This document shows, piece by piece, positions 25,120-33,363 of a stretch of DNA of 39,818 nucleotides; within the stretch, counting starts at the first letter, position 1; each line of letters starts with the position of its first letter. Both the position numbers and the translations under genes were made by a program. The DNA is from a virus: positions 1 through 39,818 of the IMG/VR virus record IMGVR_UViG_3300031625_000562, one strand, 5' to 3'. The notes beneath the pieces were generated by a model, which ran no database searches, was not told the origin of the DNA, and saw only the letters and a program-made list of their open reading frames with translations.

Positions 25120-27576
25120 ATGCATAGTCACAACGACGTTTTCACTCTAATTAAATTCTATGATGACAATAAAAACATTATAGGTTCAAGTCAATCCGAT
25201 CTACAGGACATAATTCTTACAACTGAAACAAAAGATATAGAAGAAACGACCCTGCAAATTGCAATTGATACTAAGCTGCAAACTTTAGAATATTTCAAAG
25301 TAGCAATAGATGTTCCTGCTTTTAATTCAACTGATTATAATAAAATAAGAAGATTACTTATAGACTGGTATTCCGCAAATAAAACCTTCTCGACTCTTCA
25401 AAAAAATACATCTGACCCTAATACATTAGAAGCACCATTATTAGAAGAAGCAATAAAGAGTATGGGTTTTAATTACTCTCATCTAATAACACAAAAAGAT
25501 TCTAGAGCTCAGTTTTTATTAAACTTAACAGAGCTATATAAAACAAAAGGCTCACCTCAAACTATGTTAGATGCATTAAAATTCTTCGGATTCTTTAATG
25601 TAAAGGTGTATGAATGGTGGTTAGTAAGAGATCATACTGATGATAAATTCACATTCGAAGGTCGGAAAGTAAATACGACTGAGACTGAATTTGAAAGTGT
25701 ATTTCCTGAAACACGACTTTTAGATTATGAAGACTTTGAATTATTAGCTGATCCTCATTGGTTTTATAATAAAGCAAAAATATTAGAATTAGATAATGAT
25801 CCTGATAGAGGACTGTTAGGGTTACCTTCAGGTACTCCATATTTCAGTCTAGCTTCTATTGCTGACATCGGAACTATCAATGAATCATATCTAATCATTA
25901 GTAGGTTAGTTAAGGATCAATACGATAATCATATTGCAGGAACTCCTCCACCTAAAGATATTTTAATTGATGCATTCAGATATAAAGTGTCATTACTTTC
26001 GTTATTTTTATCTATTCTTTATATTCATTGGAAATACAATGATTTCTTAAAATATGATAAACTTAGAGATTATGTTATTACAGAGTTTTTTGTTGATCCC
26101 GAAACTGATCTATTAAATCCTTTTACATTTGAACAACCAAATTCATATGAAAAACTTCTCTTCTGGACTATTGCAAGAGTTAATGCCATTGGTGATCCTG
26201 ATCCATTTGATATAACGGCATCTAACAAAGCAATAAATCTCCCTAAAGTTAAGACTATACCTGATCTTCCTGTAACTGCGGAATTGAATACACTGAATAC
26301 CGTGTTAATTGGTGCTAGTGGTACTCCAGAAATATACAAATACAATGGAACATCTTGGGACCTTAGTGAAATTCCATTCATTGCCAAACAGCCACAATCA
26401 GAAACATCATTTAAATTATATCCGGCATGTCATGAAGTTTATGATTCTGAAGTTGATGTCTCAAGTGATTTAAATGATTCGTTTTTAAATTTTGATGATT
26501 CAGTAATCAATTATGATGAAAAGGTATTATATCCTCTGTTAAATAGATCTCCAAATCTACCCGATTTTGCTAAGTATTTATATGCAACAGATGATGATAT
26601 TCCTAACTACAATCTACCATTTACACAAGTCGTAGATTTAGAAGAAGAGATTACAGAAACAATTGCAGCATACAAAACAACAATTGAAAGACCTACTGAT
26701 TATGATGACGCTAAAGCAAAATTAGATACGTTGTTATCTACCTATCATAGAAATCAATCATTAAACTTCTTACAGAATAAAATAAACCCTGAAGCATTAC
26801 TGACAGCTTTGAATCCTGAATTTAAAGCAGATATTGATGCACGAATTGGTACTGACTTATTTTCATCTGTCGATATAGAAGAGATACTGTTCATTGAATT
26901 AGATGCGTTTTCTGCTGGATTAATTGGCAAAACTCCTATTGATCTAAAACAATTATTATTAGGTATTCCTAATATTGATACTAAGTTCATTCCTGTTGTT
27001 GATTTCTGGAAGCCTAAGCGTGCTAGATTTTTAGCATTTGAGTTGATATATCAGATATCTAATGCATTAACTGATTCTATTAATTTAAAGGATACACTTA
27101 GCCAAACAATATCTGAAACTTATCATGACACGATTAGAGGAGTACATAGAGAGAACTATGATGTATACCCGTATAGCCATGATCAGAACCATGTAAGAGA
27201 CGAGGTAACTGTATCAATGACATTGTTCAATGATGACCCAATTCCATCTATACAGATAGCAACTGGACCACATAGGCTATACCCATGTAAAGCTCTTACA
27301 GGGGATGACCTATCAGCTAAAAATGATTTAGTTACATTAGCTGATGACGAAGGAACAACATATACAATAATAGAAGGTGATAGAATAGTGTCATCATTTG
27401 ATCATAAGATATATGTAGCACAAGCAACCGGTACTACTTGGGTTGTAGCATACAATGGAACCTTAACCACAGATGACATTTTTAGAGTAGATACTGATTT
27501 AACTAAGACACCTGGATCTGCTGAAGTATCAGCATTGTACTTTTATAACGGATCTAGCTTAGACTTGATAATTTAG
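25120..27576 (+). CDS. Large tail/baseplate protein with a tail-protein-I-like segment (818 aa)
   Basis: Residues about 130-175 (RAQFLLNLTELYKTKGSPQT, then LDALKFFGF) resemble the conserved segment of P2 gpI/T4-like baseplate proteins. Further on are short YNGTSW-type motifs (YKYNGTSWDLSE near 405, TTWVVAYNG near 775, YFYNGSSLDLI at the end), seen in appendages of phage tails and also found in the gp6-like protein here. The rest is acidic and unassigned. It is likely a baseplate or fibre-attachment protein. Confidence 0.6.
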   Translation: MHSHNDVFTLIKFYDDNKNIIGSSQSDLQDIILTTETKDIEETTLQIAIDTKLQTLEYFKVAIDVPAFNSTDYNKIRRLLIDWYSANKTFSTLQKNTSDPNTLEAPLLEEAIKSMGFNYSHLITQKDSRAQFLLNLTELYKTKGSPQTMLDALKFFGFFNVKVYEWWLVRDHTDDKFTFEGRKVNTTETEFESVFPETRLLDYEDFELLADPHWFYNKAKILELDNDPDRGLLGLPSGTPYFSLASIADIGTINESYLIISRLVKDQYDNHIAGTPPPKDILIDAFRYKVSLLSLFLSILYIHWKYNDFLKYDKLRDYVITEFFVDPETDLLNPFTFEQPNSYEKLLFWTIARVNAIGDPDPFDITASNKAINLPKVKTIPDLPVTAELNTLNTVLIGASGTPEIYKYNGTSWDLSEIPFIAKQPQSETSFKLYPACHEVYDSEVDVSSDLNDSFLNFDDSVINYDEKVLYPLLNRSPNLPDFAKYLYATDDDIPNYNLPFTQVVDLEEEITETIAAYKTTIERPTDYDDAKAKLDTLLSTYHRNQSLNFLQNKINPEALLTALNPEFKADIDARIGTDLFSSVDIEEILFIELDAFSAGLIGKTPIDLKQLLLGIPNIDTKFIPVVDFWKPKRARFLAFELIYQISNALTDSINLKDTLSQTISETYHDTIRGVHRENYDVYPYSHDQNHVRDEVTVSMTLFNDDPIPSIQIATGPHRLYPCKALTGDDLSAKNDLVTLADDEGTTYTIIEGDRIVSSFDHKIYVAQATGTTWVVAYNGTLTTDDIFRVDTDLTKTPGSAEVSALYFYNGSSLDLII

Positions 27577-27587
27577 AAAACGACAAC

Positions 27588-27597
27588 TAGAACAAAT
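27588..27597 (+). promoter_or_regulatory. GAACAAA motif copy 3
   Basis: Reads TAGAACAAAT, 30 bases before ATG 27627. Confidence 0.4.
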
Positions 27598-27626
27598 TTA
27601 CTATATCACTAGTAGGAAATTAGAGA

Positions 27627-28307
27627 ATGGTCAATATAATAAACATTAAAGAAAATCTTCACAAACATGTAAAGGACGAAGTAACCTCTACGGTTAGAGG
27701 ACAAGTAGAAATATACGAAAAGTTCCCCGATGGTAATTTAAAGTTACACGACAAAAGTAATTTAGTAGTATACCAAGGACGTAATTGGTTAATGCAAAGG
27801 GCATTAAATGAAATCACTATTCCCGAATCTGTGTCAAATATAAAGAATGCATTTATATCTTGGTTTGGTTGTGGATCAGGTGGAGCATCGTCAAACTTAA
27901 TGGTCCCATTAGCTCCATCATTGAGTGATGCAGATTTAACACAACAGTCAACTATAAATAACAAAGTCTCAACTGATTGTATTGATGATGGAAAATATCA
28001 TCCATTTGATAGTGTGGAATTTGTTATTGATTCTGATAACAATAATGAATTACTTAAAGCTTCTATAACTGTTACATTAGGAGCAGATGACGGTAATGGT
28101 CCAGCAGGCGGAACAACTGTTTCAGATTTCTATGACCTCAATGAAGCTGGCTTATATGTAAGTGACAGTAAACTTCAAGCGGACTTCACAGGTGGAAGTG
28201 CAGCCGCACATTTAGCAACTATTAGAATGTTTGCTAGAGTGACATTCAGCACATTAAGAAAGTTTCCAGAACGTCAGATTGTTTTCGTCTGGAATGTATT
28301 CTTTTAA
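27627..28307 (+). CDS. Probable structural protein (226 aa)
   Basis: Starts MVNIINIKENLHKHVKDEVT; the middle is glycine-rich (SWFGCGSGGASSNL, GADDGNGPAGGTTVSD), followed by DLNEAGLYVSDSK and a beta-strand end (RQIVFVWNVFF). The DLNEAGLY segment and the terminal VTFSTL...FVWN pattern recur in tail-associated proteins that carry a hub for fibres, but no family name can be given. Its own motif and start signal (AGGAAATTAGAGA) set it apart from the large gene before it. Confidence 0.6.
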   Translation: MVNIINIKENLHKHVKDEVTSTVRGQVEIYEKFPDGNLKLHDKSNLVVYQGRNWLMQRALNEITIPESVSNIKNAFISWFGCGSGGASSNLMVPLAPSLSDADLTQQSTINNKVSTDCIDDGKYHPFDSVEFVIDSDNNNELLKASITVTLGADDGNGPAGGTTVSDFYDLNEAGLYVSDSKLQADFTGGSAAAHLATIRMFARVTFSTLRKFPERQIVFVWNVFF

Positions 28308-28327
28308 AAAAAGAGAGAAATAAAGAA

Positions 28328-28522
28328 ATGACTAAATATTCATATGTATTACGAGAACTATCTGGATCAAGTATCAACAAGAAATCCAATAAGACTGCCA
28401 AAAAGGAAGTCCCAGAAGCTTTTAAGAAGGAATGGAAGAACAAAGACAAAGATGGTGATGGCAAGGAGAATGAACCCAAACCTGACTTCGTGAAAGAGGT
28501 TGAAAAGAATAAGAAGAAATAA
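28328..28522 (+). CDS. Small charged protein with capsid-targeting-like N-terminus (64 aa)
   Basis: The N-terminus MTKYSYVLRE|LSGSS has L-R-E at residue 10, like a T4 prohead-protease site. The next gene begins almost identically (MSIYSYVLREL). The remainder is very rich in Lys, Asp and Glu (KNKDKDGDGKENEPKP), as in T4 internal proteins and peptides. It is probably a head-interior protein cut after Glu10. Confidence 0.65.
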   Translation: MTKYSYVLRELSGSSINKKSNKTAKKEVPEAFKKEWKNKDKDGDGKENEPKPDFVKEVEKNKKK

Positions 28523-28536
28523 TCAAAGATAATAAA

Positions 28537-28886
28537 ATGTCTATATATTCATATGTATTACGAGAATTATTTAACAAGAAAAGAAAAGATTGGAATCGTA
28601 AGATATCACCAGAAGAAAAATAGCTCAGGATATATATGATGTATCAATTAGTGGTCGAACAGATGTTTACGATTTAGCAGAGTCAAAATTTAAAGATTTA
28701 GAAAAAAATCCAAAAACTGTACCCATAGCTGCAAAATGGATGGCTGATCATTGTTTTAAGAAATATAAACAACTGATCAACAAGTTATCAAAATCTCAAA
28801 AATTAAAAGTTCATACCAAACTTAAAGATGGATTTGAAGAGCAACTTTATGAAAGTGGAAAAATGGATTGGATAAAAAAGGGGTAA
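28537..28886 (+). CDS. Head-targeted small protein needing a -1 frameshift, or frameshifted gene
   Basis: The frame opens MSIYSYVLRELFNKKRKDWN and stops at TAG 28621 after 28 codons. The -1 frame, which has no start codon of its own, is open from 28602 to TAA 28884-28886. It reads IAQDIYDVSISGRTDVYDLA and on through a helical, Lys-rich sequence. Shifting back one base on the A5 run at 28616-28620 (codon AAA, next codon ATA) joins the two into about 116 residues. The alternative is a one-base loss in the A run (mutation or sequencing error). The N-terminus shares YSYVLREL with the 64-aa gene, so head packaging is likely. Confidence 0.55.
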
Positions 28887-28901
28887 CCCCCTCTTTTATC
28901 C
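28870..28901. terminator. Bidirectional terminator between convergent genes
   Basis: GGATAAAA pairs with TTTTATCC and GGGG with CCCC around a TAA loop. On the minus strand GGGG-TTA-CCCC is followed by six T, ending the 75-aa gene. The plus-strand gene's stop codon lies in the loop. Confidence 0.7.
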
Positions 28902-29123
28902 CGGAATACGGAGTGTTACACATGTAACATCGTGTTTTTCCGCATGACGATCATTCATCGCCACATCGACTTGATTCTGAAGAAAATCAATCCCCCAGTC
29001 CATTACGTCTTTGTGACTCAAAAACGCGTCCACTGATTCAATAGTGAACTTTGTTTTCAATGTGGATTCCAATTGACTCACTGCTTCTGCAATACTCGTA
29101 GCAACATCAATGACATCTGGCAT
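28896..29123 (-). CDS. Unknown small protein, higher G+C (75 aa)
   Basis: AGAGGGAA lies about seven bases before the ATG. The protein (MPDVIDVATSIAEAVSQLES...) is helical at first, with a short beta-like end (DVTCVTLRIPG). No family is recognised. Like the other two G+C-richer minus-strand genes it is an isolated single gene inside plus-strand virion genes, with its own terminator; an early-expressed or acquired gene is possible. Confidence 0.65.
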   Translation of the reverse strand: MPDVIDVATSIAEAVSQLESTLKTKFTIESVDAFLSHKDVMDWGIDFLQNQVDVAMNDRHAEKHDVTCVTLRIPG

Positions 29124-29276
29124 TTTTAATTCCCTCTGTTAGTTGTTAAAGTTTGAATAGTTTCTTTGAATCACAAGTTAATATGTATAGACAAACTATA
29201 GCCAAAAGAAACATGCAACCAACTGAAGGGTTAGTTCAATTGGCCACATATCCAAACGACTGACTCGTCTTGTACT

Positions 29277-29307
29277 AATTGTGAGTATAACGTTTATACT
29301 CACAATT
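29277..29307. promoter_or_regulatory. Long perfect palindrome (14-bp arms) in a divergent intergenic region
   Basis: AATTGTGAGTATAA at 29277-29290 is mirrored exactly at 29294-29307 around CGT. It may be an operator or RNA hairpin. It lies in the 375-base stretch 29124-29498 between divergent genes. That stretch holds no gene, but has further inverted repeats and the sheath promoter candidates. Confidence 0.7.
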
Positions 29308-29374
29308 CAATGTATCTGAATCACATTGGACTGTCCTCCTATTTCTGATTCCTATACCGTTGTTATAGCAATAT

Positions 29375-29391
29375 GGAACGAGTTTCGTTCC
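29375..29391. repeat. Hairpin GGAACGA-GTT-TCGTTCC
   Basis: Seven perfect pairs around a GTT loop, immediately followed by another inverted repeat. Confidence 0.6.
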
Positions 29392-29405
29392 TGATGCGTG
29401 CATCA
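29392..29405. repeat. Inverted repeat TGATGC-GT-GCATCA
   Basis: Six-base arms with a two-base gap, abutting the hairpin before it and the AT-rich element after it. A short binding site is more likely than a hairpin. Confidence 0.5.
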
Positions 29406-29417
29406 ATATATATAAAT
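29406..29417 (+). promoter_or_regulatory. ATATATATAAAT element, possible sheath promoter
   Basis: Close variant of the elements at 18247 and 23792, 82 bases before the sheath ATG. A separate TATAAT at 29467-29472 is another candidate -10 for the same gene. Confidence 0.4.
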
Positions 29418-29438
29418 GAATTATCCTATACCATTCTC

Positions 29439-29448
29439 CAGAACAAAA
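29439..29448 (+). promoter_or_regulatory. GAACAAA motif copy 4
   Basis: Reads CAGAACAAAA, 50 bases before the sheath ATG. Confidence 0.35.
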
Positions 29449-29498
29449 ATAAAAGTACAATTTAAGTATAATAGATTTTAAACTAAGGATTAGTTATT

Positions 29499-31175
29499 AT
29501 GGCAAACAATGTAAGCCCAGGTGTGTTCACTAAAATAATAGATTTATCTTCCTTTCTTGTAGAAACTCCAGGAACTCATGCATTCCTGCCATTTCTATCG
29601 AGAACAGGTCCAGATAACAAAGCAGTTTTTGTTGCAAGTCTTCAACAGTTTGTAGATCTATATGGAAGACCAAATATCAATGACTTTGGGAAGTCATTCG
29701 GGCAAGGCCCATATGTGGCGTATAACCACATTTCTGTTGCTCCTGGATTTTGGGCAATGCGCGTTCTACCTACTGATGCAACGTATTCTAATTTATTTGT
29801 AAACTATAATACAGATTCAACAGGGGCAATATCAGTAACTCACGAAACTACCCTTAATACACATGGGGAAATAGATACTGAAGTAGCACAGACAACTGGG
29901 ACTATTACTCCATTAGTAGCTTTCTACCCAATTGGTAGAGGAGATGCTTATGATGATTTTGCCATTACAATTACTAAACATGCAAATACACAATTAACTG
30001 GAATCTACATTCTTGATATTTGGAAAACTCAAGCTGATGGAGATGATGTAATTATAGAAACATATGAGATTTCATTTGAATCAACTGCTATAGATGATTC
30101 TGGTGATTCCATATTCATTGTGGATGTTGTAAATAGATACTCCAAATGGATTAGAGTTAAAGCCAATGAAACATCTATTAATGAATGGCAAAAATCATCT
30201 ATCGAAATTGTAGTTGGTGATTCAGTAACACCTGTTCACTTATTCAACGGTTCAGAAGGCAATATCATTGCGGTTGATTCCGATACCGGTAAGAGAACAA
30301 TGGGGTCAACCGAAATTACAAATGCAACTTCACTTCTAATTGATGCATATACAGGATTGATTGAAAATCCCGAAAGTGGACTATTGGATGAAACTGTATT
30401 AGACCTAGATGATACATACATACCAATCGTATATGATGCTGGTTATCCAACATCAGTCAAGAATGCTGCTGTTACATTAACAAGTAGCTTAAGATTAGAT
30501 GGTGTAGCTATCCTTGATAATGGTGATAATGTATCAGTAGATGCAGCCCTTTCAGCTAGAGATGCTAGTCATACATACAATACTGCTTACGCATCAATAT
30601 TTGAATGTTACAGTAAAATATTTGATAACCATACTGGTAAAGAATTATGGGTAAGTCCTGTTTATCACATGGCTTCAATGATTCCTCAGAATGATAGATT
30701 GTTTGGTATTTGGTATCCAAATGCTGGATTCAATAGAGGAACCGTTGATAACATTATGGAATTGAGATTCAATCCCAGGATAGCTGATAGAGACAGATTA
30801 TATCTCAAACAAGTTAATCCAATTGTTAAATTCTCAATCGGTTATGCAGTATTCTCTAATTTAACTACACAAAGAAAACCTTCTGCTCTTCAAGACTTAA
30901 GTGTACACAGAACAATTCTGTATATTCAAAGGAACTTGGAACAATTTCTCAAGTTCCATATCTTTGAATTAAATACACCTGAAGAACATTCAAGAATGGC
31001 TGCGGCAATAACACCGTTCTTATCATCAATCAAATCTGCAAGAGGATTGGTTGATTACAGTGTTGAGGTCGGAGCAAACGAATATGAAATTAAAACTAAA
31101 CAAATGCACGTTAATGTAATATTACAGCCAACGAAAGCAATTGAAAGAATTAACTTAAATCTATTCATAAAATAA
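29499..31175 (+). CDS. Tail sheath protein (T4 gp18-like)
   Basis: The sheath wraps the tail tube and contracts on infection. The N-terminus MANNVSPGVFTKIIDLSSFL is the sheath family start (SPGV...E.D.S), and QQFVDLYGRPN..FGKSFGQGPYVAYNHIS matches the following conserved region. The C-terminal domain has NRGTVDNIMELRFNPRIADRDRLYLKQVNPIVKFSIGY and RTILYIQRNLEQFLKFHIFELN, the handshake/inner domain of contractile sheaths. The 558 residues are shorter than T4 gp18 (659). AAGGA precedes the start. The tube gene follows 44 bases later. Confidence 0.92.
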   Translation: MANNVSPGVFTKIIDLSSFLVETPGTHAFLPFLSRTGPDNKAVFVASLQQFVDLYGRPNINDFGKSFGQGPYVAYNHISVAPGFWAMRVLPTDATYSNLFVNYNTDSTGAISVTHETTLNTHGEIDTEVAQTTGTITPLVAFYPIGRGDAYDDFAITITKHANTQLTGIYILDIWKTQADGDDVIIETYEISFESTAIDDSGDSIFIVDVVNRYSKWIRVKANETSINEWQKSSIEIVVGDSVTPVHLFNGSEGNIIAVDSDTGKRTMGSTEITNATSLLIDAYTGLIENPESGLLDETVLDLDDTYIPIVYDAGYPTSVKNAAVTLTSSLRLDGVAILDNGDNVSVDAALSARDASHTYNTAYASIFECYSKIFDNHTGKELWVSPVYHMASMIPQNDRLFGIWYPNAGFNRGTVDNIMELRFNPRIADRDRLYLKQVNPIVKFSIGYAVFSNLTTQRKPSALQDLSVHRTILYIQRNLEQFLKFHIFELNTPEEHSRMAAAITPFLSSIKSARGLVDYSVEVGANEYEIKTKQMHVNVILQPTKAIERINLNLFIK

Positions 31176-31185
31176 AACAATAAGA

Positions 31186-31195
31186 TGGAACAAAT
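31186..31195 (+). promoter_or_regulatory. GAACAAA motif copy 5
   Basis: Reads TGGAACAAAT, 25 bases before ATG 31220. Confidence 0.4.
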
Positions 31196-31219
31196 TAATA
31201 AAATTCGCGGAGTAATAGG

Positions 31220-32041
31220 ATGCATAATAGTTTCGTAAAAACCCAAGAGAACCGCCATGATAGATATTTTGGCGGGACTAGTAAGGGGGTCGCTGATCCA
31301 TATATCAGTGGCTATCACTTCATTCATTTCAAACATCTTCCGCCAAACCTTTCAGCCCACCTAGCTGTTAATGACCCGGCAGATCTCGGTTTTCAAGAAG
31401 GTCCTCCTGGAAACGATGAAATAGCTAGATTATTAGCTGCATCATGTTTGTCTGTTACTCCAGTCGGGGGAACACTAAACAGAGCTGAATTCACTGGTCT
31501 TGGCGGAACGAAATGGTCCGTTCCTACAAATATTGATTATGGGAATACTCTTTCAATGAGATTCCTGGAATATAGTAGATTACCTATCCTTCATGTATTC
31601 AACAACTGGTTTAGAATGATCAGAGAATACAGAAATGGTACCAGTTTGTTAACTGGAAGTGCTAAAAGCCAGACATCTATAGAATATACTAAATCGGCAT
31701 ATTCTGGAACACTATTATACTGGACAACAAAACCAGATGGTGTAACAGTAGAATATGCTGCATGTTATACAGGTGTTTACCCAACAAAAGATCCCCAAGA
31801 ACTGTATGCTGGCGACATAGCCTCATCAGATAAGCTAGAAGTTGATATGGAGTTCAGCTTCGATATGCCTTTCATGGAGAGTTGGGTAAGAAAAGAATGT
31901 CAGTTCATGGCAAATCTCTACCACGGGGAAGGTATCAAGGCACATGGCGGATATAAGGTAGGTACTTCAACAGCTAATAATACTGAAGAAGGTAGTCATA
32001 CCGATTCCGGTGGAATTGGCACTGCAACATCACCTGCATAA
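31220..32041 (+). CDS. Tail tube protein (T4 gp19-like)
   Basis: It forms the inner tube through which DNA passes. The placement straight after the sheath is typical. The sequence NTLSMRFLEYSRLPILHVFNNWFRMIREYRNG, then VEYAACYTGVYPTKDP and SDKLEVDMEFSFDM, matches the tube family core. At 273 residues it is longer than T4 gp19 (163); the extra is at the N-terminus and in a Gly/Thr/Ser-rich tail (GTSTANNTEEGSHTDSGGIG). CGGAG lies before the ATG, and a strong terminator follows. Confidence 0.85.
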   Translation: MHNSFVKTQENRHDRYFGGTSKGVADPYISGYHFIHFKHLPPNLSAHLAVNDPADLGFQEGPPGNDEIARLLAASCLSVTPVGGTLNRAEFTGLGGTKWSVPTNIDYGNTLSMRFLEYSRLPILHVFNNWFRMIREYRNGTSLLTGSAKSQTSIEYTKSAYSGTLLYWTTKPDGVTVEYAACYTGVYPTKDPQELYAGDIASSDKLEVDMEFSFDMPFMESWVRKECQFMANLYHGEGIKAHGGYKVGTSTANNTEEGSHTDSGGIGTATSPA

Positions 32042-32072
32042 TAAGAATAATAGCAGCTAAATCATAAGTTCA

Positions 32073-32119
32073 CAGGAATCAACATAGTATATGTATTATG
32101 TTGATTCCTGTTTTTTTTT
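32073..32119 (+). terminator. Strong intrinsic terminator after the tube gene
   Basis: CAGGAATCAACATA at 32073-32086 pairs perfectly with TATGTTGATTCCTG at 32097-32110, followed by nine T. This is the clearest terminator in the window, and allows sheath and tube to be made from their own transcript. Confidence 0.92.
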
Positions 32120-32206
32120 CGTTATATACTAGGAAATTTATTTCTACGATTAATTAAATCAAATCAATAACTATCTACAAACTAATTTTAATCGAAGGAG
32201 CTTGTC

Positions 32207-33160
32207 ATGGACAACCCATCTGTAGAAGAATCACCAATGGCTAATGTTGCACCGTTACCGCAACAATTAACGCCTGACACACCCCCACCCCCACCCCAAA
32301 TGCCACCACCCCAAATGCCACCACCAGTGGTAACACCTCAAGTATCAACTGCTACAATGTCCCCAACAGGATACTTTGCTGGCTTTACTGATGTTAAGTT
32401 ACCAGAATATGAGTTAATAACTCCTCAAAGTTTATATTCCATAACAGTTAAAACAATGACTGTTGAAGTGGAAGAAAATCTTAAAGGTAGTTTAATAACC
32501 CCTAGAAAAGTTCCGGAACATTTGAATAAAGCACTCTGGCAATCAATTGTAAGCAAACCTGAAAATATTGTAACATATGATGACTTTCTAAAAAATATAA
32601 CTATTAAGGATAGAGATGTCCTTATGTATGCATTGTACCATATCTCATATAAAGATGTGAGGAATTATGATGTAACATGTTTACAGTGTAGAAAATCCAA
32701 TCCTATTACATTTGAAATTGGAAAGATATTTCAGATGGAAGCATTTAATGGTAGTCCTGGAGAAATAATCAATAAACGTATTGATATTCCACTGCCTATC
32801 ATAAGCAATGTTACTGCCGTTATAAAGCAACCAGTTATTGCAGATGAAAAAGCAATGTTAGAAGATATGCTTTTTCAGAGCGATAAGAATTTAGAATTGG
32901 GAACAGAAATGTTAGTCATTGATAAATTCGTTATGGAAAATAATGGAGTACGTCAAGATATTACAGGACGAGACAATATATTCAGAGCATATAATACATT
33001 GTCGAGTCAAGATAGAAAAGCAATAAGTCGTGAGTATGTAGAAAACTTTGGTAAGTATGCTATGAAATTAGAAATACAAACCACCTGTCCAAGTTGCGGA
33101 GTCTCGGACGATACACCCATAGACTTATTCAACCAATTTTTTCGTTCACTGCACGAATGA
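32207..33160 (+). CDS. T4 gp26-like baseplate hub/chaperone with proline-rich N-terminus
   Basis: AAGGAG precedes ATG 32207. Residues 22-43 are dominated by Pro (TPPPPPQMPPPQMPPP). The core (about 60-317) has a zinc-ribbon-like pair C158-x2-C161 (VTCLQCRKS) and C294-x2-C297 (TTCPSCG), and DRDVLMYALYHISYKDVRNY between. This layout, and the place right before a gp25-like gene, match gp26 of T4-like phages, where genes 25, 26 and 51 are adjacent. The frame stops at TGA 33158, but the +1 frame continues from a T6 run at 33137-33142 for about 69 more residues (separate entry). The name is from position and Cys pattern. Confidence 0.6.
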   Translation: MDNPSVEESPMANVAPLPQQLTPDTPPPPPQMPPPQMPPPVVTPQVSTATMSPTGYFAGFTDVKLPEYELITPQSLYSITVKTMTVEVEENLKGSLITPRKVPEHLNKALWQSIVSKPENIVTYDDFLKNITIKDRDVLMYALYHISYKDVRNYDVTCLQCRKSNPITFEIGKIFQMEAFNGSPGEIINKRIDIPLPIISNVTAVIKQPVIADEKAMLEDMLFQSDKNLELGTEMLVIDKFVMENNGVRQDITGRDNIFRAYNTLSSQDRKAISREYVENFGKYAMKLEIQTTCPSCGVSDDTPIDLFNQFFRSLHE

Positions 33161-33350
33161 AGAATCACTGATCGAGTACCAGAAGTCAATACAGGAAAAT
33201 ATATTCCTAGCAATGGAACTCGGTAAACAACAATATACCTCTATTATTAAAATGCCGATTGATCGTCTTCATAGTTACATCAAGTGGAAAGTTAAATTTG
33301 ACGAAGAAGTGTCCAAAATGAAAGAAGATCAACTTAAAGATATTAAGTAG
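33141..33350 (+). CDS. Frameshifted C-terminal extension of the gp26-like protein
   Basis: The +1 frame reads TTC GTT CAC TGC ACG AAT GAA GAA and stays open to TAG 33348-33350, ending KMKEDQLKDIK. It has no start codon with a ribosome binding site; its first ATG (33213) is deep inside. Zero-frame codons CAA TTT TTT CGT allow a +1 slip (TTT to TTC) or a -2 slip on six T. The extension (EYQKSIQENIFLAMELGKQQ, MPIDRLHSYIKWKVKFDEEV) is helical and charged. Tail-chaperone genes in many phages use such shifts. It could also be a remnant of a separate gp51-like gene. Confidence 0.5.
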   Translation, partial: FVHCTNEESLIEYQKSIQENIFLAMELGKQQYTSIIKMPIDRLHSYIKWKVKFDEEVSKMKEDQLKDIK

Positions 33351-33359
33351 AGAACAAAT
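33350..33359 (+). promoter_or_regulatory. GAACAAA motif copy 6
   Basis: Reads GAGAACAAAT and starts on the last base of the extension's stop codon, four bases before ATG 33364. The gene has no clear ribosome binding site. Confidence 0.4.
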
Positions 33360-33363
33360 TTAA

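Noticed and set aside
28621-28623. Amber (TAG) read-through in the small head-protein gene
   Set aside because: The open frame beyond the TAG is the -1 frame; in the zero frame another stop follows after 17 codons. The tRNA-Leu anticodon here is UAG, which does not read TAG.
29229-29300. A possible degenerate tRNA (TAGTTCAATTGG resembles a D loop)
   Set aside because: No matching anticodon stem, T arm or acceptor pairing could be built around it.
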